Positions 44,429 to 53,279 are shown, counted from the first letter of the stretch. The stretch is DNA of 64,000 bases from Hirschia sp964351655 (GCA_964351655.1 CAYGPD010000006.1:44079-108078), one strand, 5' to 3'. Numbers and translations are program-made. The notes: a model not told the origin generated them from the letters alone.

Positions 44429-45028
44429 CTAATGTTCGTCACGATCCTGTCGCCCATCATATCCCGACGCTTTCATATGTCTGGATGTTATAAGCAATGC
44501 CTTAGCAATGTGTTTTTCAACAGTGCTGGGGGAAATATCCAGCTTCATTGCTATTTCCTTATGTGACAGCCCCTCAAAATGACGCAAGAAAAATACTTCT
44601 CTGCACTTGGGCGGAAGTGTCGCCATTGCTTCATTCAACGCTTTCAACCTGTCGCGCTGGAATAATTGCTCAGCATGCCCTTGTACATCTTCTGCAACAC
44701 CCTCGCGTACAAAATCCTCCACTACAAGTTCAACTGATCTTCTGCGTTTTCGGGATACGTTGAAGGATAGGTGCCGTGCAATCTTATAAAGATACGCTTT
44801 TCCAAATTCTAATTTCTGATTTTTTTTCGCTGCATAAGCGCGTAAAAACACCTCTTGAGCGATATCATCAACTTCACTTGTTAAATGAGAATTTGGCAGT
44901 AAACGAACAATATAGCGCTTCAGCTCTGTCAATGAATTCAAGTATGCTGTCTCAACATTCTCGCCCGAAGAAATGCTCTTTTCTTCGTCGCTATAATCTT
45001 GTTGAGATGGCAGTGAATTATTCGACAT
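44429..45028 (-). CDS. ECF sigma factor, FecI family
   Basis: A 199-residue sigma factor. Region 2 contains SEVDDIAQEVFLRAYAA and region 4 LPPKCREVFFLRHFEGLSHK, then IAMKLDISPSTVEKHIAKAL, the FecI-type helix-turn-helix. The first 25 residues are acidic and likely disordered. It is encoded 42 bp ahead of its FecR partner and two genes ahead of the STN receptor, making a complete cell-surface signalling system. It should direct transcription of that receptor. A 20-bp inverted repeat (45142-45161) lies upstream of the start. Confidence 0.9.
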   Translation of the reverse strand: MSNNSLPSQQDYSDEEKSISSGENVETAYLNSLTELKRYIVRLLPNSHLTSEVDDIAQEVFLRAYAAKKNQKLEFGKAYLYKIARHLSFNVSRKRRRSVELVVEDFVREGVAEDVQGHAEQLFQRDRLKALNEAMATLPPKCREVFFLRHFEGLSHKEIAMKLDISPSTVEKHIAKALLITSRHMKASGYDGRQDRDEH

Positions 45029-45141
45029 CGTCGCCGTAATTTCCCAAAATAAAAATGTTGGGATAAGCGTGCCTTACTATTTCAATTCCGGCAAGAGCCG
45101 TCACAAATCAAAAATTAATCCATTAATAAACAACGCACTGT

Positions 45142-45161
45142 AAATGTAAATGATTACATTT
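45142..45161. repeat. Perfect inverted repeat AAATGTAA-ATGA-TTACATTT
   Basis: Two 8-bp arms with a 4-base centre lie about 115 bp upstream of the FecI start. The size and symmetry suit a dimeric regulator. No second copy was noticed. Confidence 0.45.
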
Positions 45162-45360
45162 GTGTCATAAAAAACACATCAATCTCTTACTGATTACTCC
45201 AAACGATCGCGCCGTACAGATCAAATAATGATCCTGTTTCAGGCACTTATTCTCCTTTTATAATATATCATTTCTCTATAGATTATAACGAAGAATTTGA
45301 ACTCCAAACACTAACAATAGCAAAGCTGCACCCTACAGGCTCTGCTATGTTTAAAGTGAA

Positions 45361-45378
45361 ATAAAGCACCTTCGTGCT
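45361..45378 (-). terminator. Small terminator hairpin of the SMP-30 gene
   Basis: On the minus strand AGCAC-GAAG-GTGCT is followed by TTTAT. The short stem with a tetraloop lies just after the stop at 45402. It is weak but correctly placed. Confidence 0.45.
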
Positions 45379-45401
45379 GAGCTAAATACGCTTCTGATCG
45401 A

Positions 45402-46475
45402 TCAAGCCCACTGAACGCCAGTCATTTTTGTATTCACGCGCAATATATAGTCATCGGCAGTGATAAATAAAGTTTGTCCGTCTTCTCCAAAACAGCAATT
45501 TGACGCAAACCATTTTGTACGGATGCGACCCAATAATTTTCCATCAGGGGTTAGAAGAAATATACCGCCTGGCCCAGTGACAGCTAAATGTCCTAATTTA
45601 GACACCGCCATTCCATCAGGATTTCCAATCGCTCCATCCACATAGAAAGGACGCGCATCAAACCATATTTTATCTTCTCCAAGTCTGCCATCGGCAAGCA
45701 ATTCAACACGCCGCACAAAAGCTTCTGACTTCTCAGATTGCGCTATATATAGATAGCGTTCATCCGGCGACAGAGACACACCATTGGGGAAGATCATATC
45801 CTCTAATAGTAGACTAATCTCACCATTCACATCGACTCGATAGACGCCATTATGCGGTTGCTCTTTTAATGGAGATTGGTTCGCACCTTCTAATCCCGAC
45901 ACAGGGTCTGTAAAATAGACCGTTCCATCACTTGCAACGACGACATCGTTCGGGCTGTTCAAACGCTTGCCTTGAAATGTTGAAGCTATCGTTCTGCGTT
46001 TGCGCGTTTGGAAATTAAACCTCTCAACAGCACGCGTCCCGTGATTACAAATCATCATATCGCCATCGGGCAACACCCAGAGACCATTCGATCCCAAGCG
46101 AATTTTTCCAGGTGCATTTTCTTGAGCAACACCGCCAGGCGTTTCAAATGGCTTCACCCCTGCTTTCGTCGTCCATTCGTAAATGACATTGTCATTCACA
46201 TCAGAAAAATAAAGTGCGTTGCGCGCCTGATGCCATGCTGGTCCTTCAACCCAATTATATCCTTCACCAATTACTTCTACAGGCGAAGACACATCAATAA
46301 GGTTCTCAATCCCCGATGCCGTCTCCTCTATATATCCACCCACGGGTAAAATAGATTTGCTCACAGGATTTTCGAATCCTTCAATATTGTCTTTTTCATT
46401 GGATGCATTTTGCATTGAGCACGCAGCCATCGACGCTGCCCCAGCTAATAATATGCCACGTCTTGAATAGTTCAT
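45402..46475 (-). CDS. SMP-30/gluconolactonase-like lipoprotein (paralogue of 12278)
   Basis: A 357-residue beta-propeller, the same length as the protein at 12278 and alike throughout. The signal (MNYSRRGILLAGAASMAACS) has RR and a lipobox Cys. Metal-site segments are NWVEGPAWHQ, LNSPNDVVVASDG, and NPDGMAVSKLG. The C-terminus ASNCCFGEDGQTLFITADDY differs at few positions from the paralogue. It is expected to hydrolyse a sugar lactone outside the cytoplasm. It diverges from the aldehyde dehydrogenase/cycloisomerase pair, so both modules that handle galactan sugars have an SMP-30 gene and an MFS gene. Confidence 0.83.
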   Translation of the reverse strand: MNYSRRGILLAGAASMAACSMQNASNEKDNIEGFENPVSKSILPVGGYIEETASGIENLIDVSSPVEVIGEGYNWVEGPAWHQARNALYFSDVNDNVIYEWTTKAGVKPFETPGGVAQENAPGKIRLGSNGLWVLPDGDMMICNHGTRAVERFNFQTRKRRTIASTFQGKRLNSPNDVVVASDGTVYFTDPVSGLEGANQSPLKEQPHNGVYRVDVNGEISLLLEDMIFPNGVSLSPDERYLYIAQSEKSEAFVRRVELLADGRLGEDKIWFDARPFYVDGAIGNPDGMAVSKLGHLAVTGPGGIFLLTPDGKLLGRIRTKWFASNCCFGEDGQTLFITADDYILRVNTKMTGVQWA

Positions 46476-46915
46476 TTTTCCTGCCCTACTTTATTATTAG
46501 AAATAGCCCCCAAAGTTCGCTTAAGTTTCGCAGGTCAAGACCCACACATTATCCTAAACGATCCCCGATATTATCGACTGTATACAATATTCCACGTAAC
46601 ACTCTGCCTTATATCTCAACGCGCCGTGTTTAGTTTCCAACACCTAAAACACTGAATATACGTATGTATTTAACAGTCACATTATTATAATCATCGTTTT
46701 TGAAGCTAAACTTCACCTCAGAAAACTGAATTTCTGTTTGCACACTCAAAGATATGATGTTATCAAACATTAAACAATAGATACACAAATGCAATCCGCA
46801 TAATCTCTGATATGTCTCGCCTCCTGCAAAAGCGTCGACCTATCTCCTGATTGTTATAAATCGCAGATTACCGTTTGCAGTGTACGCCGAAATAAGAATT
46901 GGGAAGTGAGTTCAA
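46476..46915. other. Divergent control region of SMP-30 and aldehyde dehydrogenase genes
   Basis: About 440 bp, AT-rich, with no convincing gene. It contains the candidate operator at 46578-46588. The distance from that site to the dehydrogenase start (about 330 bp) is long, so it more probably acts on the SMP-30 gene (about 100 bp). Confidence 0.55.
46578..46588. promoter_or_regulatory. Operator candidate CTGTATACAAT
   Basis: CTGTATACAAT differs from the 7067 site (TTGTATACAAT) at one base and both continue with AT. The inner TGTATACA is a perfect palindrome. It lies upstream of the SMP-30 gene and between divergent galactan genes. Confidence 0.42.
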
Positions 46916-48346
46916 ATGTTTGCAAAACAACCATATATCGACGGTAAGCTTGTAGATGCAGGCGAAGTTTTTGAAGTCATAAACCCCGCAACAGAAGCTC
47001 CAGTTGGCACAATCGTTTTAGCCAATGCTGATGCGGCCCTTGCAGCCCTCAACGCTGCCGATAAAGCATTCCCTATGTGGGCCAACATGCCTGCTTCTGA
47101 GCGTGTAAAATGGATGCACAAGCTACGCGACGCAGTTATTGAGCATGAAGACCACTTGCGCACATGTGTTCACCTCGAAATGGGTAAGCCATGGGCAGCA
47201 ACCAAAGACGATTATGACATGCTCGTAGATAGTTTGAACTTCTACGCCGACGAAATCATGGCGATTAAAGGTGAAGAGCTTAAAGACAAGGAAGGTACAC
47301 ACACCCACATGCTCACGCGTGAGCCAATTGGTGTTGTGGCTGCATTCTTGGCGTGGAATTTCCCGCTGCTAAACCTTGCTTACAAACTTGGGCCAGCAAT
47401 GGCATCAGGTTGTCCGATCATTATTAAACCTTCAATGCAGACCCCATTGTCAGCCTATGCTGTAGGTGAATTGTGCGCAAAAATCGGCTTGCCCGCCGGT
47501 GTCGTCAATATCATTAGCGGACATAATCGCGAGATTGGTGATTTGATCAGCGCGTCAACAATTCCAGCCATGTTGACCCTTATCGGATCTACGCAAACGG
47601 GTCTGCACGTTATGAAAGCAGGTTCTACATCTATCAAACGTTACTCCATGGAACTTGGCGGAAACGCCCCTGTTCTCGTATTCGCAGATGCAGACCTTGA
47701 TCTTGCAGCGGATACAGTTGTCGCGTTGAAATATGGAAATTCTGGCCAAATTTGTGTTGCGCCAAACCGCGTATTTGTGGCTGCGGAAGTGGCTGAAGCT
47801 TTCACACAGAAAATCGTTGAGCGCGCAAAAGCGACAAAAGTTGGTTTTGGAAAAGACCAAGATATTGATATGGGTCCAGTCATTGATGAAGGCTCTTGGA
47901 AGCGCATTGATGGGCTTGTTCAAGACGCGATTTCAAACGGCGCCACCTTGCTCGCAGGTGGTGGTCGCCCAGAAGGACAGGATATAGGTTCTTTTTACGC
48001 ACCCACCGTGCTTTCCAATGTCACCGACGACATGCGCGTGTGTCGTGAAGAAGTTTTTGGCCCTGTTATCAATCTGATGCAGTTCACAGATGAAGCAGAC
48101 GTTCTGGACATCGCAAACAACACAGATGCTGGCCTGACAGCCTATATCTTCACGCAAGACCAAGATCGCGCAGATTCATTCGCAGCCCGTCTTCGTTTCG
48201 GTGAAATCCAAATTAACGGCGTCAAATACGCAATCAACCTTCCTCATTGTGGTATCAAACAATCAGGTATTGGTGTGGATTGTTCTCACCTTGCGCTTGA
48301 CGAATATCTTGCTCCAAAACGCGTTAGCCGCGCTATTATTAAGTAG
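46916..48346 (+). CDS. Aldehyde dehydrogenase, candidate 3,6-anhydrogalactose dehydrogenase
   Basis: A 476-residue NAD(P)+-dependent aldehyde dehydrogenase of normal length. WNFP (147-150), catalytic Glu246 (SMELGGNAP) and Cys280 (GNSGQICVAPNRV) are intact, and EEVFGPV is present. It is not a close copy of the AldA-like enzyme at 2500. It lies 9 bp before an enolase-superfamily gene, upstream of a transporter and a sulfatase. In agar and carrageenan degraders an aldehyde dehydrogenase oxidises anhydrogalactose to the aldonate, and a mandelate-racemase-type cycloisomerase converts that to 2-keto-3-deoxygalactonate. The gene pair fits that pathway. L- (agar) versus D- (carrageenan) configuration is unresolved; the GH50 agarase favours L. 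Confidence 0.8.
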   Translation: MFAKQPYIDGKLVDAGEVFEVINPATEAPVGTIVLANADAALAALNAADKAFPMWANMPASERVKWMHKLRDAVIEHEDHLRTCVHLEMGKPWAATKDDYDMLVDSLNFYADEIMAIKGEELKDKEGTHTHMLTREPIGVVAAFLAWNFPLLNLAYKLGPAMASGCPIIIKPSMQTPLSAYAVGELCAKIGLPAGVVNIISGHNREIGDLISASTIPAMLTLIGSTQTGLHVMKAGSTSIKRYSMELGGNAPVLVFADADLDLAADTVVALKYGNSGQICVAPNRVFVAAEVAEAFTQKIVERAKATKVGFGKDQDIDMGPVIDEGSWKRIDGLVQDAISNGATLLAGGGRPEGQDIGSFYAPTVLSNVTDDMRVCREEVFGPVINLMQFTDEADVLDIANNTDAGLTAYIFTQDQDRADSFAARLRFGEIQINGVKYAINLPHCGIKQSGIGVDCSHLALDEYLAPKRVSRAIIK

Positions 48347-48355
48347 GGCAACGCT

Positions 48356-49519
48356 ATGAAAATCACAAAAATCAAAAGCCACGTCCTTCAATACGATCTG
48401 GAAGAGGAACTTGGTTACTCGCAGCAATATTACACAAAGCGCACTGCTCACCTTGTTGAAGTAAGCACTGACGAAGGCATTACGGGTTGGGGGGAATGTT
48501 TCGGAGGGGGGAATATCGCCCTCGCCAACAAAACAATCGTAGAGCAGGTCATCCAGCCGATGATTGTTGGAATGAACCCGCTTGATCGCGATGTTATTTG
48601 GCATAAAGCCTATAACTTAATGCGTGATCATGGCCAAAAAGGCATGCCAATTCAATCACTTTCCGGTGTCGATATTGCGCTATGGGATATTGCAGGAAAA
48701 GCCTTAAACCTGCCTGTGTACCAATTGTTAGGCGGTGCCTTCCGTACTGAAATTCCCGTTTATGGCTATGGCATGATGTTGCAACGTGTGCCCGACCTAA
48801 AGGAGCGTTTCGCCCGCGATAGCGCACAGATTGCCGATGGCGGCTTTAAAGCCATGAAGATGAAAATCGGCCTTGGCGTTAAAGAAGATATTGAACTCAT
48901 CCAAACAGTACGTGAATCCATCGGTCCTGATATCGGACTAATGGTTGATGCAAACCATGCCTATACAACACGTGAAGCCATTCCGATTGGTCGCGCTTGT
49001 GAGCAATTAGGTGTGAATTGGTTTGAAGAACCCGTCGCACCAGAAGACCATGCAGGCTATCGCGAATTATGCGAAGCGTTGGATGTGAATATTGCGGGTG
49101 GAGAAGCGGAATTCACCTCTTTTGGTTTCCGTGACCTTATCAAAAATCGCTGCGTAGATATTCTCCAGCCCGAAGTTTGCGCACTCGGTGGCATCACAGA
49201 ATATCAAAAAGTCCTCGCAATGGCGCGCGCGCACTTTGTCCCTGTTGTGAACCATGTTTGGGGTTCAGCAGTTGCAGTCGGCACAAACATACACCTACTC
49301 GCCGCCCTCCCCGACTTTCCGGGCGCGGCGCATCCAGTGCAGCCAATGCTAGAATACGACACAACTCCAAACCGCTTCCGCGAAGAACTTCTCAAAGAGC
49401 CTCTAAAGGTCAAAGAACGCGTCAAACAATCAGGTGGCACAATCTCAATTCCAACCGGTCCAGGTCTCGGCGTCGATCCAGACCCAGACTTTATCAAGCA
49501 CTTTGAGGTCGGAATCTAA
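48356..49519 (+). CDS. Enolase-superfamily enzyme, candidate anhydrogalactonate cycloisomerase
   Basis: A 387-residue mandelate-racemase-type barrel enzyme. Catalytic residues are Lys168-Met-Lys170 (KAMKMKIG), Asp198 (MVDANHAY), Glu224 (WFEEP), Glu250 (GGEAEF) and His300 (VVNHVWGSA). The position of the dyad Asp is occupied by Glu273 (LQPEVCALGG), unlike the 5769 enzyme. A cycloisomerase of this group opens the anhydro ring of anhydrogalactonate to give 2-keto-3-deoxygalactonate. Coupling with the aldehyde dehydrogenase 9 bp upstream supports this role, and the downstream kinase and DgoA-like aldolase (15753-17433) would complete the route. It ends in a strong terminator. A dehydratase of another sugar acid remains possible. 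Confidence 0.8.
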   Translation: MKITKIKSHVLQYDLEEELGYSQQYYTKRTAHLVEVSTDEGITGWGECFGGGNIALANKTIVEQVIQPMIVGMNPLDRDVIWHKAYNLMRDHGQKGMPIQSLSGVDIALWDIAGKALNLPVYQLLGGAFRTEIPVYGYGMMLQRVPDLKERFARDSAQIADGGFKAMKMKIGLGVKEDIELIQTVRESIGPDIGLMVDANHAYTTREAIPIGRACEQLGVNWFEEPVAPEDHAGYRELCEALDVNIAGGEAEFTSFGFRDLIKNRCVDILQPEVCALGGITEYQKVLAMARAHFVPVVNHVWGSAVAVGTNIHLLAALPDFPGAAHPVQPMLEYDTTPNRFREELLKEPLKVKERVKQSGGTISIPTGPGLGVDPDPDFIKHFEVGI

Positions 49520-49562
49520 TCATTTTTTCCCAAAGACTAGTGGTAGCTATGTCCCGTAACTC

Positions 49563-49602
49563 GGCACACTCAGCTCTTTTGGGAGCCGAGTGTGCCTTTT
49601 TC
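49563..49602 (+). terminator. Intrinsic terminator after the cycloisomerase gene
   Basis: GGCACACTCAGCTC and GAGCCGAGTGTGCC pair over 14 bp with one mismatch, and a T-run follows. It separates the dehydrogenase/cycloisomerase pair from the MFS/sulfatase pair, so the latter probably has its own promoter in the AT-rich 215 bp that follow. Confidence 0.8.
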
Positions 49603-49817
49603 TTATGTAAAATCAAAACTCAAGCACACCAGCGCCCAAGGCCCGACACACGCGACAGTTGAAATTCATTTTCCTCATCAAATATACCCCCGTTTTAAGA
49701 AGTTTTTGTTCCGCATAATCGGACAGCCACCATTGCAATTTTGGCTATTTATTGGTGTTATATTTCAAACATATGATGTTTTAGAAGATATATAATAATA
49801 TATAGGGCGGATGGAAA

Positions 49818-51155
49818 ATGTTGACTGAAAATGCCGAAAATCCGGCAACGAAAACACCCCCACGTGAAAAACCAACTCGGAAACGCTTTGCAATCCTCGC
49901 AATGATTTTCGTCACCGTGGTCATAAACTATATGGACCGCGCCAACCTCTCCATTGCCGCAACTGCGCTGAGTGGAGAATTGGAACTCAACTCCGAACAA
50001 ATGGGCGCGATATTTGCCGCTTTCGGTATCACTTATTCGATCTCGCAAATTCCCGGCGGTGTTATTGTTGATCTTATGCGGTCGCGCATTCTCTATCCCA
50101 TTATTCTAATTGGATGGTCACTCGCCACCCTGCTGCAAGGCTTTGCCAATTCCGTTCTTCTCATCATGGGATGTCGTTGGGCGATTGGTATTTTTGAAGC
50201 CCCATCCTACCCGATCAATAATAAGGTTGCGACCAACTGGTTTCCAGAAAACGAACGCGCATCAGCGATTGGAATTTACACATCAGGGCAATTCCTCGGA
50301 ATAGCGTTCCTCATGCCTGTCCTTACCCTCATTCAAGCCCAATATGGTTGGCGGGGTCTGTTCATCATTTCCGGACTCGTCGGCATTGTTTGGGGCGTAA
50401 TTTGGTATTTCTTCTATCGCGATCCTGATGAACACAAGGGTGTAAACGACGCAGAATTGAAAATCATCTCTGATGGAGGTGGGTATAATAAAGACGAGGT
50501 AAAGCCAGCGACCGACCAGACCAAAGGAAAAGGGTTCAATTGGGGCGACCTGAAACAAACCCTCATCCACAGAAAGCTCTGGGGAATCTATATCGGGCAA
50601 TTCTGCTTGGGCGGCGTAACCATTTTCTTCATGACATGGTTTCCCAAATATCTCGTCGATTATCGCGGCCTTGATTTCATCAAATCAGGTTATCTTGCAT
50701 CCCTGCCCTTTATCGCTGCCTTTATCGGCATTTTGTTATCTGGGTTTAGCTCAGATTTCCTCGTAAAGAGCGGGCTATCAAAAGAAGTTGCGCGCAAATC
50801 ACCTATTATTTTGGGCATGTTGCTCTCCACATCCATTATCGGCGCAAATTATACTGAAAGCACATTCTGGATTATGGCGTTTATGTCCCTTGCCTTTTTC
50901 GGTATTGGTCTCGCTTCGATTGCGTGGGTTTTTGTGTCTCTTCTAGCGCCGCAAGGCAAAGTTGGTCTTGTAGGCGGCACCTTTAATTTCATTGGTGGAC
51001 TTTCCGCCTTTGTCATTCCCTATGCCATCGGCGTCCTCGCAAAAGGCGGTCAATTCGAGCCTGCGCTCGTCTTCGTCGCCAGCTTGGGTCTTATCGGTAC
51101 GTGTAGCTATCTTTTCCTTGTCGGAAAAGTGGAACGCATCGTTCCCAAAGGATAG
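49818..51155 (+). CDS. MFS transporter, ACS family (paralogue of 10992)
   Basis: A 445-residue, twelve-helix transporter. VVINYMDRANLSIAATAL in helix 1 and EAPSYPINNKVATNWFPENE in helices 4-5 match the 10992 protein almost exactly, and similarity continues through the second half (RIGLVGG versus KVGLVGG region). The N-terminus is longer by about 20 polar residues. It probably imports a sugar acid or a small galactan product. It is 65 bp before the sulfatase gene, with which it is likely co-transcribed. Duplication of an MFS/SMP-30 pair within one island suggests two related substrates, for example galactose- and anhydrogalactose-derived compounds. Confidence 0.86.
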   Translation: MLTENAENPATKTPPREKPTRKRFAILAMIFVTVVINYMDRANLSIAATALSGELELNSEQMGAIFAAFGITYSISQIPGGVIVDLMRSRILYPIILIGWSLATLLQGFANSVLLIMGCRWAIGIFEAPSYPINNKVATNWFPENERASAIGIYTSGQFLGIAFLMPVLTLIQAQYGWRGLFIISGLVGIVWGVIWYFFYRDPDEHKGVNDAELKIISDGGGYNKDEVKPATDQTKGKGFNWGDLKQTLIHRKLWGIYIGQFCLGGVTIFFMTWFPKYLVDYRGLDFIKSGYLASLPFIAAFIGILLSGFSSDFLVKSGLSKEVARKSPIILGMLLSTSIIGANYTESTFWIMAFMSLAFFGIGLASIAWVFVSLLAPQGKVGLVGGTFNFIGGLSAFVIPYAIGVLAKGGQFEPALVFVASLGLIGTCSYLFLVGKVERIVPKG

Positions 51156-51220
51156 CTCCCCAAAATTGTCAGCGCAAAGTGCTGCATCAATTCTCATTCT
51201 TGAATTAAGGACATTTCCAA

Positions 51221-53011
51221 ATGACCGATATCAAAAACAAAAGCACGTTCTCTAAACTTTTATCCGGCCTCGCCCTCACCTCCGCCCTGTTAGCGAGCAC
51301 AGCCTTCACGTCTGCAAATGCTGAAGGAAAACCCAACATCATCATTATGATGTCTGATGATCAGGGCTATGGTGATTTAGGCGCGCATGGCAATCCATAT
51401 TTAAAAACGCCCAATATCGAGAAGATCGGTAAACAAGGCTTAGAAATGGACACCTTCATCACCTACCCAAATTGTTCAGCCACACGTGCTGGCTTAATGA
51501 CGGGGCGATACCCTTACCGAACAGGCGTCACAGCCGTGACTCAAGTTGATCACTTGATGAATGCCTCAGAAGTTACACTCGCTGAAATTTTACGCGACAA
51601 TGGTTATAGCACAGGAATTTTCGGCAAATGGCATATCGGGGATAACTACCCGATGCGCCCAACTGACCAAGGGTTTGAAGAAGCGCTCGTTCACAAAGGT
51701 GGCGGTATAGGCCAAGCAGCAGGGCCTGCCGGCAACACTTATTTTGATCCCATCCTTGAGCACAATAATGTCTCGACGAAATACGAAGGCTATGTCGACG
51801 ATATTTTCACAGAAGCCGCGCTCGATTTCATTGACGATAAAAAAGACGAGGACAAACCTTTCCTTGTCTATCTTGCAACCAACCTTCCCCACTTCCCATT
51901 GCAAGTTCCAGATTCTCTGGCAGACCGTTTCCGTAAAATGGGATTACACGAAGACAACGCCCTCACATTCGGTATGATTGAAAGCATTGATTACAATGTG
52001 GGACGGGTTCTAAAAAAGGTGAAAGATGCAGGCATTGAAAAAGACACTATTGTCATTTTCATGTCCGACAATGGCCCAAGGGACCGCCGCACGAAAAACG
52101 ACTCCTACCCTGGTCGCTGGGTTGCAAATCTACGCGGCACGAAAACCAGCGTGTATGACAATGGTATCCGCGTTCCGTTTTTCGTAAGCTGGCCGGGCGT
52201 ACTCGATAAGGGCATTAAAACAGACACAATGGGCACGATGATCGACATCATGCCCACGCTACTTGACGCGGCCGACATTGATATTCCAGACAATTTGGAA
52301 ATAGATGGAAAATCACTTCTGCCCGTATGGAAGCAAGAAGAAGATACAACATTGGATGACCGAAATTTCTTCGTCCAAATGCATTACGGACCCACTCCAT
52401 TTAAATACATGCACTTCACGGTACGCGGCCAAAAATACAAACTCATTAGCCCACATGATTTTCCGCATGGAATCCTCTTCCAACCTACGGATGATGAACT
52501 TGAACAAGTGCTCGCCAATCTAGAACTTTACGACCTAGAAAACGACCCAAGCGAGCGCATCAATATTGCGGCAGATCATCCTGAAATTGTCGAAGAATAT
52601 CTAGCACAATATGAGGCGTGGTTTGATGAAGTCACAGAAGAACGTGACGCCAAAGGCATTCAACGCATCCACCTTGGAAGCAAGCAAGCCCCAGCGGTAA
52701 ACCTCTCCCAATTTGATTGGGGTGGTCCGCGCGTAAACGTCACCAACAATTTGGGCCATTGGCGCGTCAAAACAGAAGCCGGTCAGTATGATGTGTCCTT
52801 AGACCTACCAAAAACAGAAAAAGACGGCGTCGCACATTTGCAATATCACGACCTACACCTTCAACAGCCTATCAAAGCAGGCCAAAAACATGTGATGTTC
52901 AAAAATATCACCCTGCCCGCGTCTGAAGGAAACTTCCATGCTTACCTAAAAATTGAGCGTCTTGCAGAAGGTCCATTATTTGTAGATGTGGTGCGTACTG
53001 ATTTAGACTAA
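51221..53011 (+). CDS. Type I (formylglycine) sulfatase, secreted
   Basis: A 596-residue S1-family sulfatase. A signal peptide (LALTSALLASTAFTSANA, cut near residue 34) precedes PNIIIMMSDDQGYGD, the metal-binding Asp pair. NCSATRAGLMTGR holds the C-x-A-x-R motif, with Cys85 to be converted to formylglycine. GKWHIG and FMSDNGP give other active-site residues. Residues about 480-596 form a beta-rich C-terminal domain. Such enzymes remove sulfate esters from polysaccharides; with agarase and anhydrogalactose genes nearby, sulfated galactan (porphyran, agaropectin or carrageenan) is likely. A formylglycine-generating enzyme is needed and is not in this window. It precedes a strong terminator. Confidence 0.9.
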   Translation: MTDIKNKSTFSKLLSGLALTSALLASTAFTSANAEGKPNIIIMMSDDQGYGDLGAHGNPYLKTPNIEKIGKQGLEMDTFITYPNCSATRAGLMTGRYPYRTGVTAVTQVDHLMNASEVTLAEILRDNGYSTGIFGKWHIGDNYPMRPTDQGFEEALVHKGGGIGQAAGPAGNTYFDPILEHNNVSTKYEGYVDDIFTEAALDFIDDKKDEDKPFLVYLATNLPHFPLQVPDSLADRFRKMGLHEDNALTFGMIESIDYNVGRVLKKVKDAGIEKDTIVIFMSDNGPRDRRTKNDSYPGRWVANLRGTKTSVYDNGIRVPFFVSWPGVLDKGIKTDTMGTMIDIMPTLLDAADIDIPDNLEIDGKSLLPVWKQEEDTTLDDRNFFVQMHYGPTPFKYMHFTVRGQKYKLISPHDFPHGILFQPTDDELEQVLANLELYDLENDPSERINIAADHPEIVEEYLAQYEAWFDEVTEERDAKGIQRIHLGSKQAPAVNLSQFDWGGPRVNVTNNLGHWRVKTEAGQYDVSLDLPKTEKDGVAHLQYHDLHLQQPIKAGQKHVMFKNITLPASEGNFHAYLKIERLAEGPLFVDVVRTDLD

Positions 53012-53037
53012 CCGCACACAAAAAACGAAACTCATTA

Positions 53038-53069
53038 AACGCCTCGAATGTAAATTCGGGGCGTTTTTG
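53038..53069 (+). terminator. Intrinsic terminator of the sulfatase gene
   Basis: AACGCCTCGAAT and ATTCGGGGCGTT form a 12-bp stem with one G-T pair and a 4-base loop, followed by TTTTT. Confidence 0.8.
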
Positions 53070-53243
53070 CGCCCAAGCTCAAGCTGATCTACTGCGACCA
53101 TTAACAACCCACCCTGCACGTGCGCACCAGCATGACACCAGACCATACTCTGGCTTATATCGCAGCTATACCAGCCCCTAGCCAGCGCGCGACCTTGCCT
53201 CCAACAGCCCCGCTCATATTCCAACTATATATTGCACAAAAAA

Positions 53244-53279
53244 TCCCGCTCTGTCTCAATGTTTTGAGCTAAAGCGGGA
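53244..53279 (-). terminator. Second terminator hairpin of the STN receptor gene
   Basis: TCCCGCT and AGCGGGA pair around an inner CTCAA/TTGAG stem. On the minus strand the stem is followed by a T-run. It backs up the hairpin at 53326-53356. Confidence 0.6.

Larger units (their letters stand above)
45029..45401. other. Intergenic region upstream of the FecI gene
   Basis: About 373 bp, very AT-rich, with no gene. It holds the inverted repeat at 45142-45161 and the terminator of the SMP-30 gene at 45361-45378. The sigma-factor promoter must lie here. Confidence 0.55.

Noticed and set aside
46916..49519. Definite D-anhydrogalactose (carrageenan) pathway
   Set aside because: Configuration cannot be read from sequence, and no carrageenase family was seen; the agarase favours the L form.
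49592..49795. 67-codon frame after the cycloisomerase terminator
   Set aside because: It begins within the terminator, has no ribosome-binding site and no family features.
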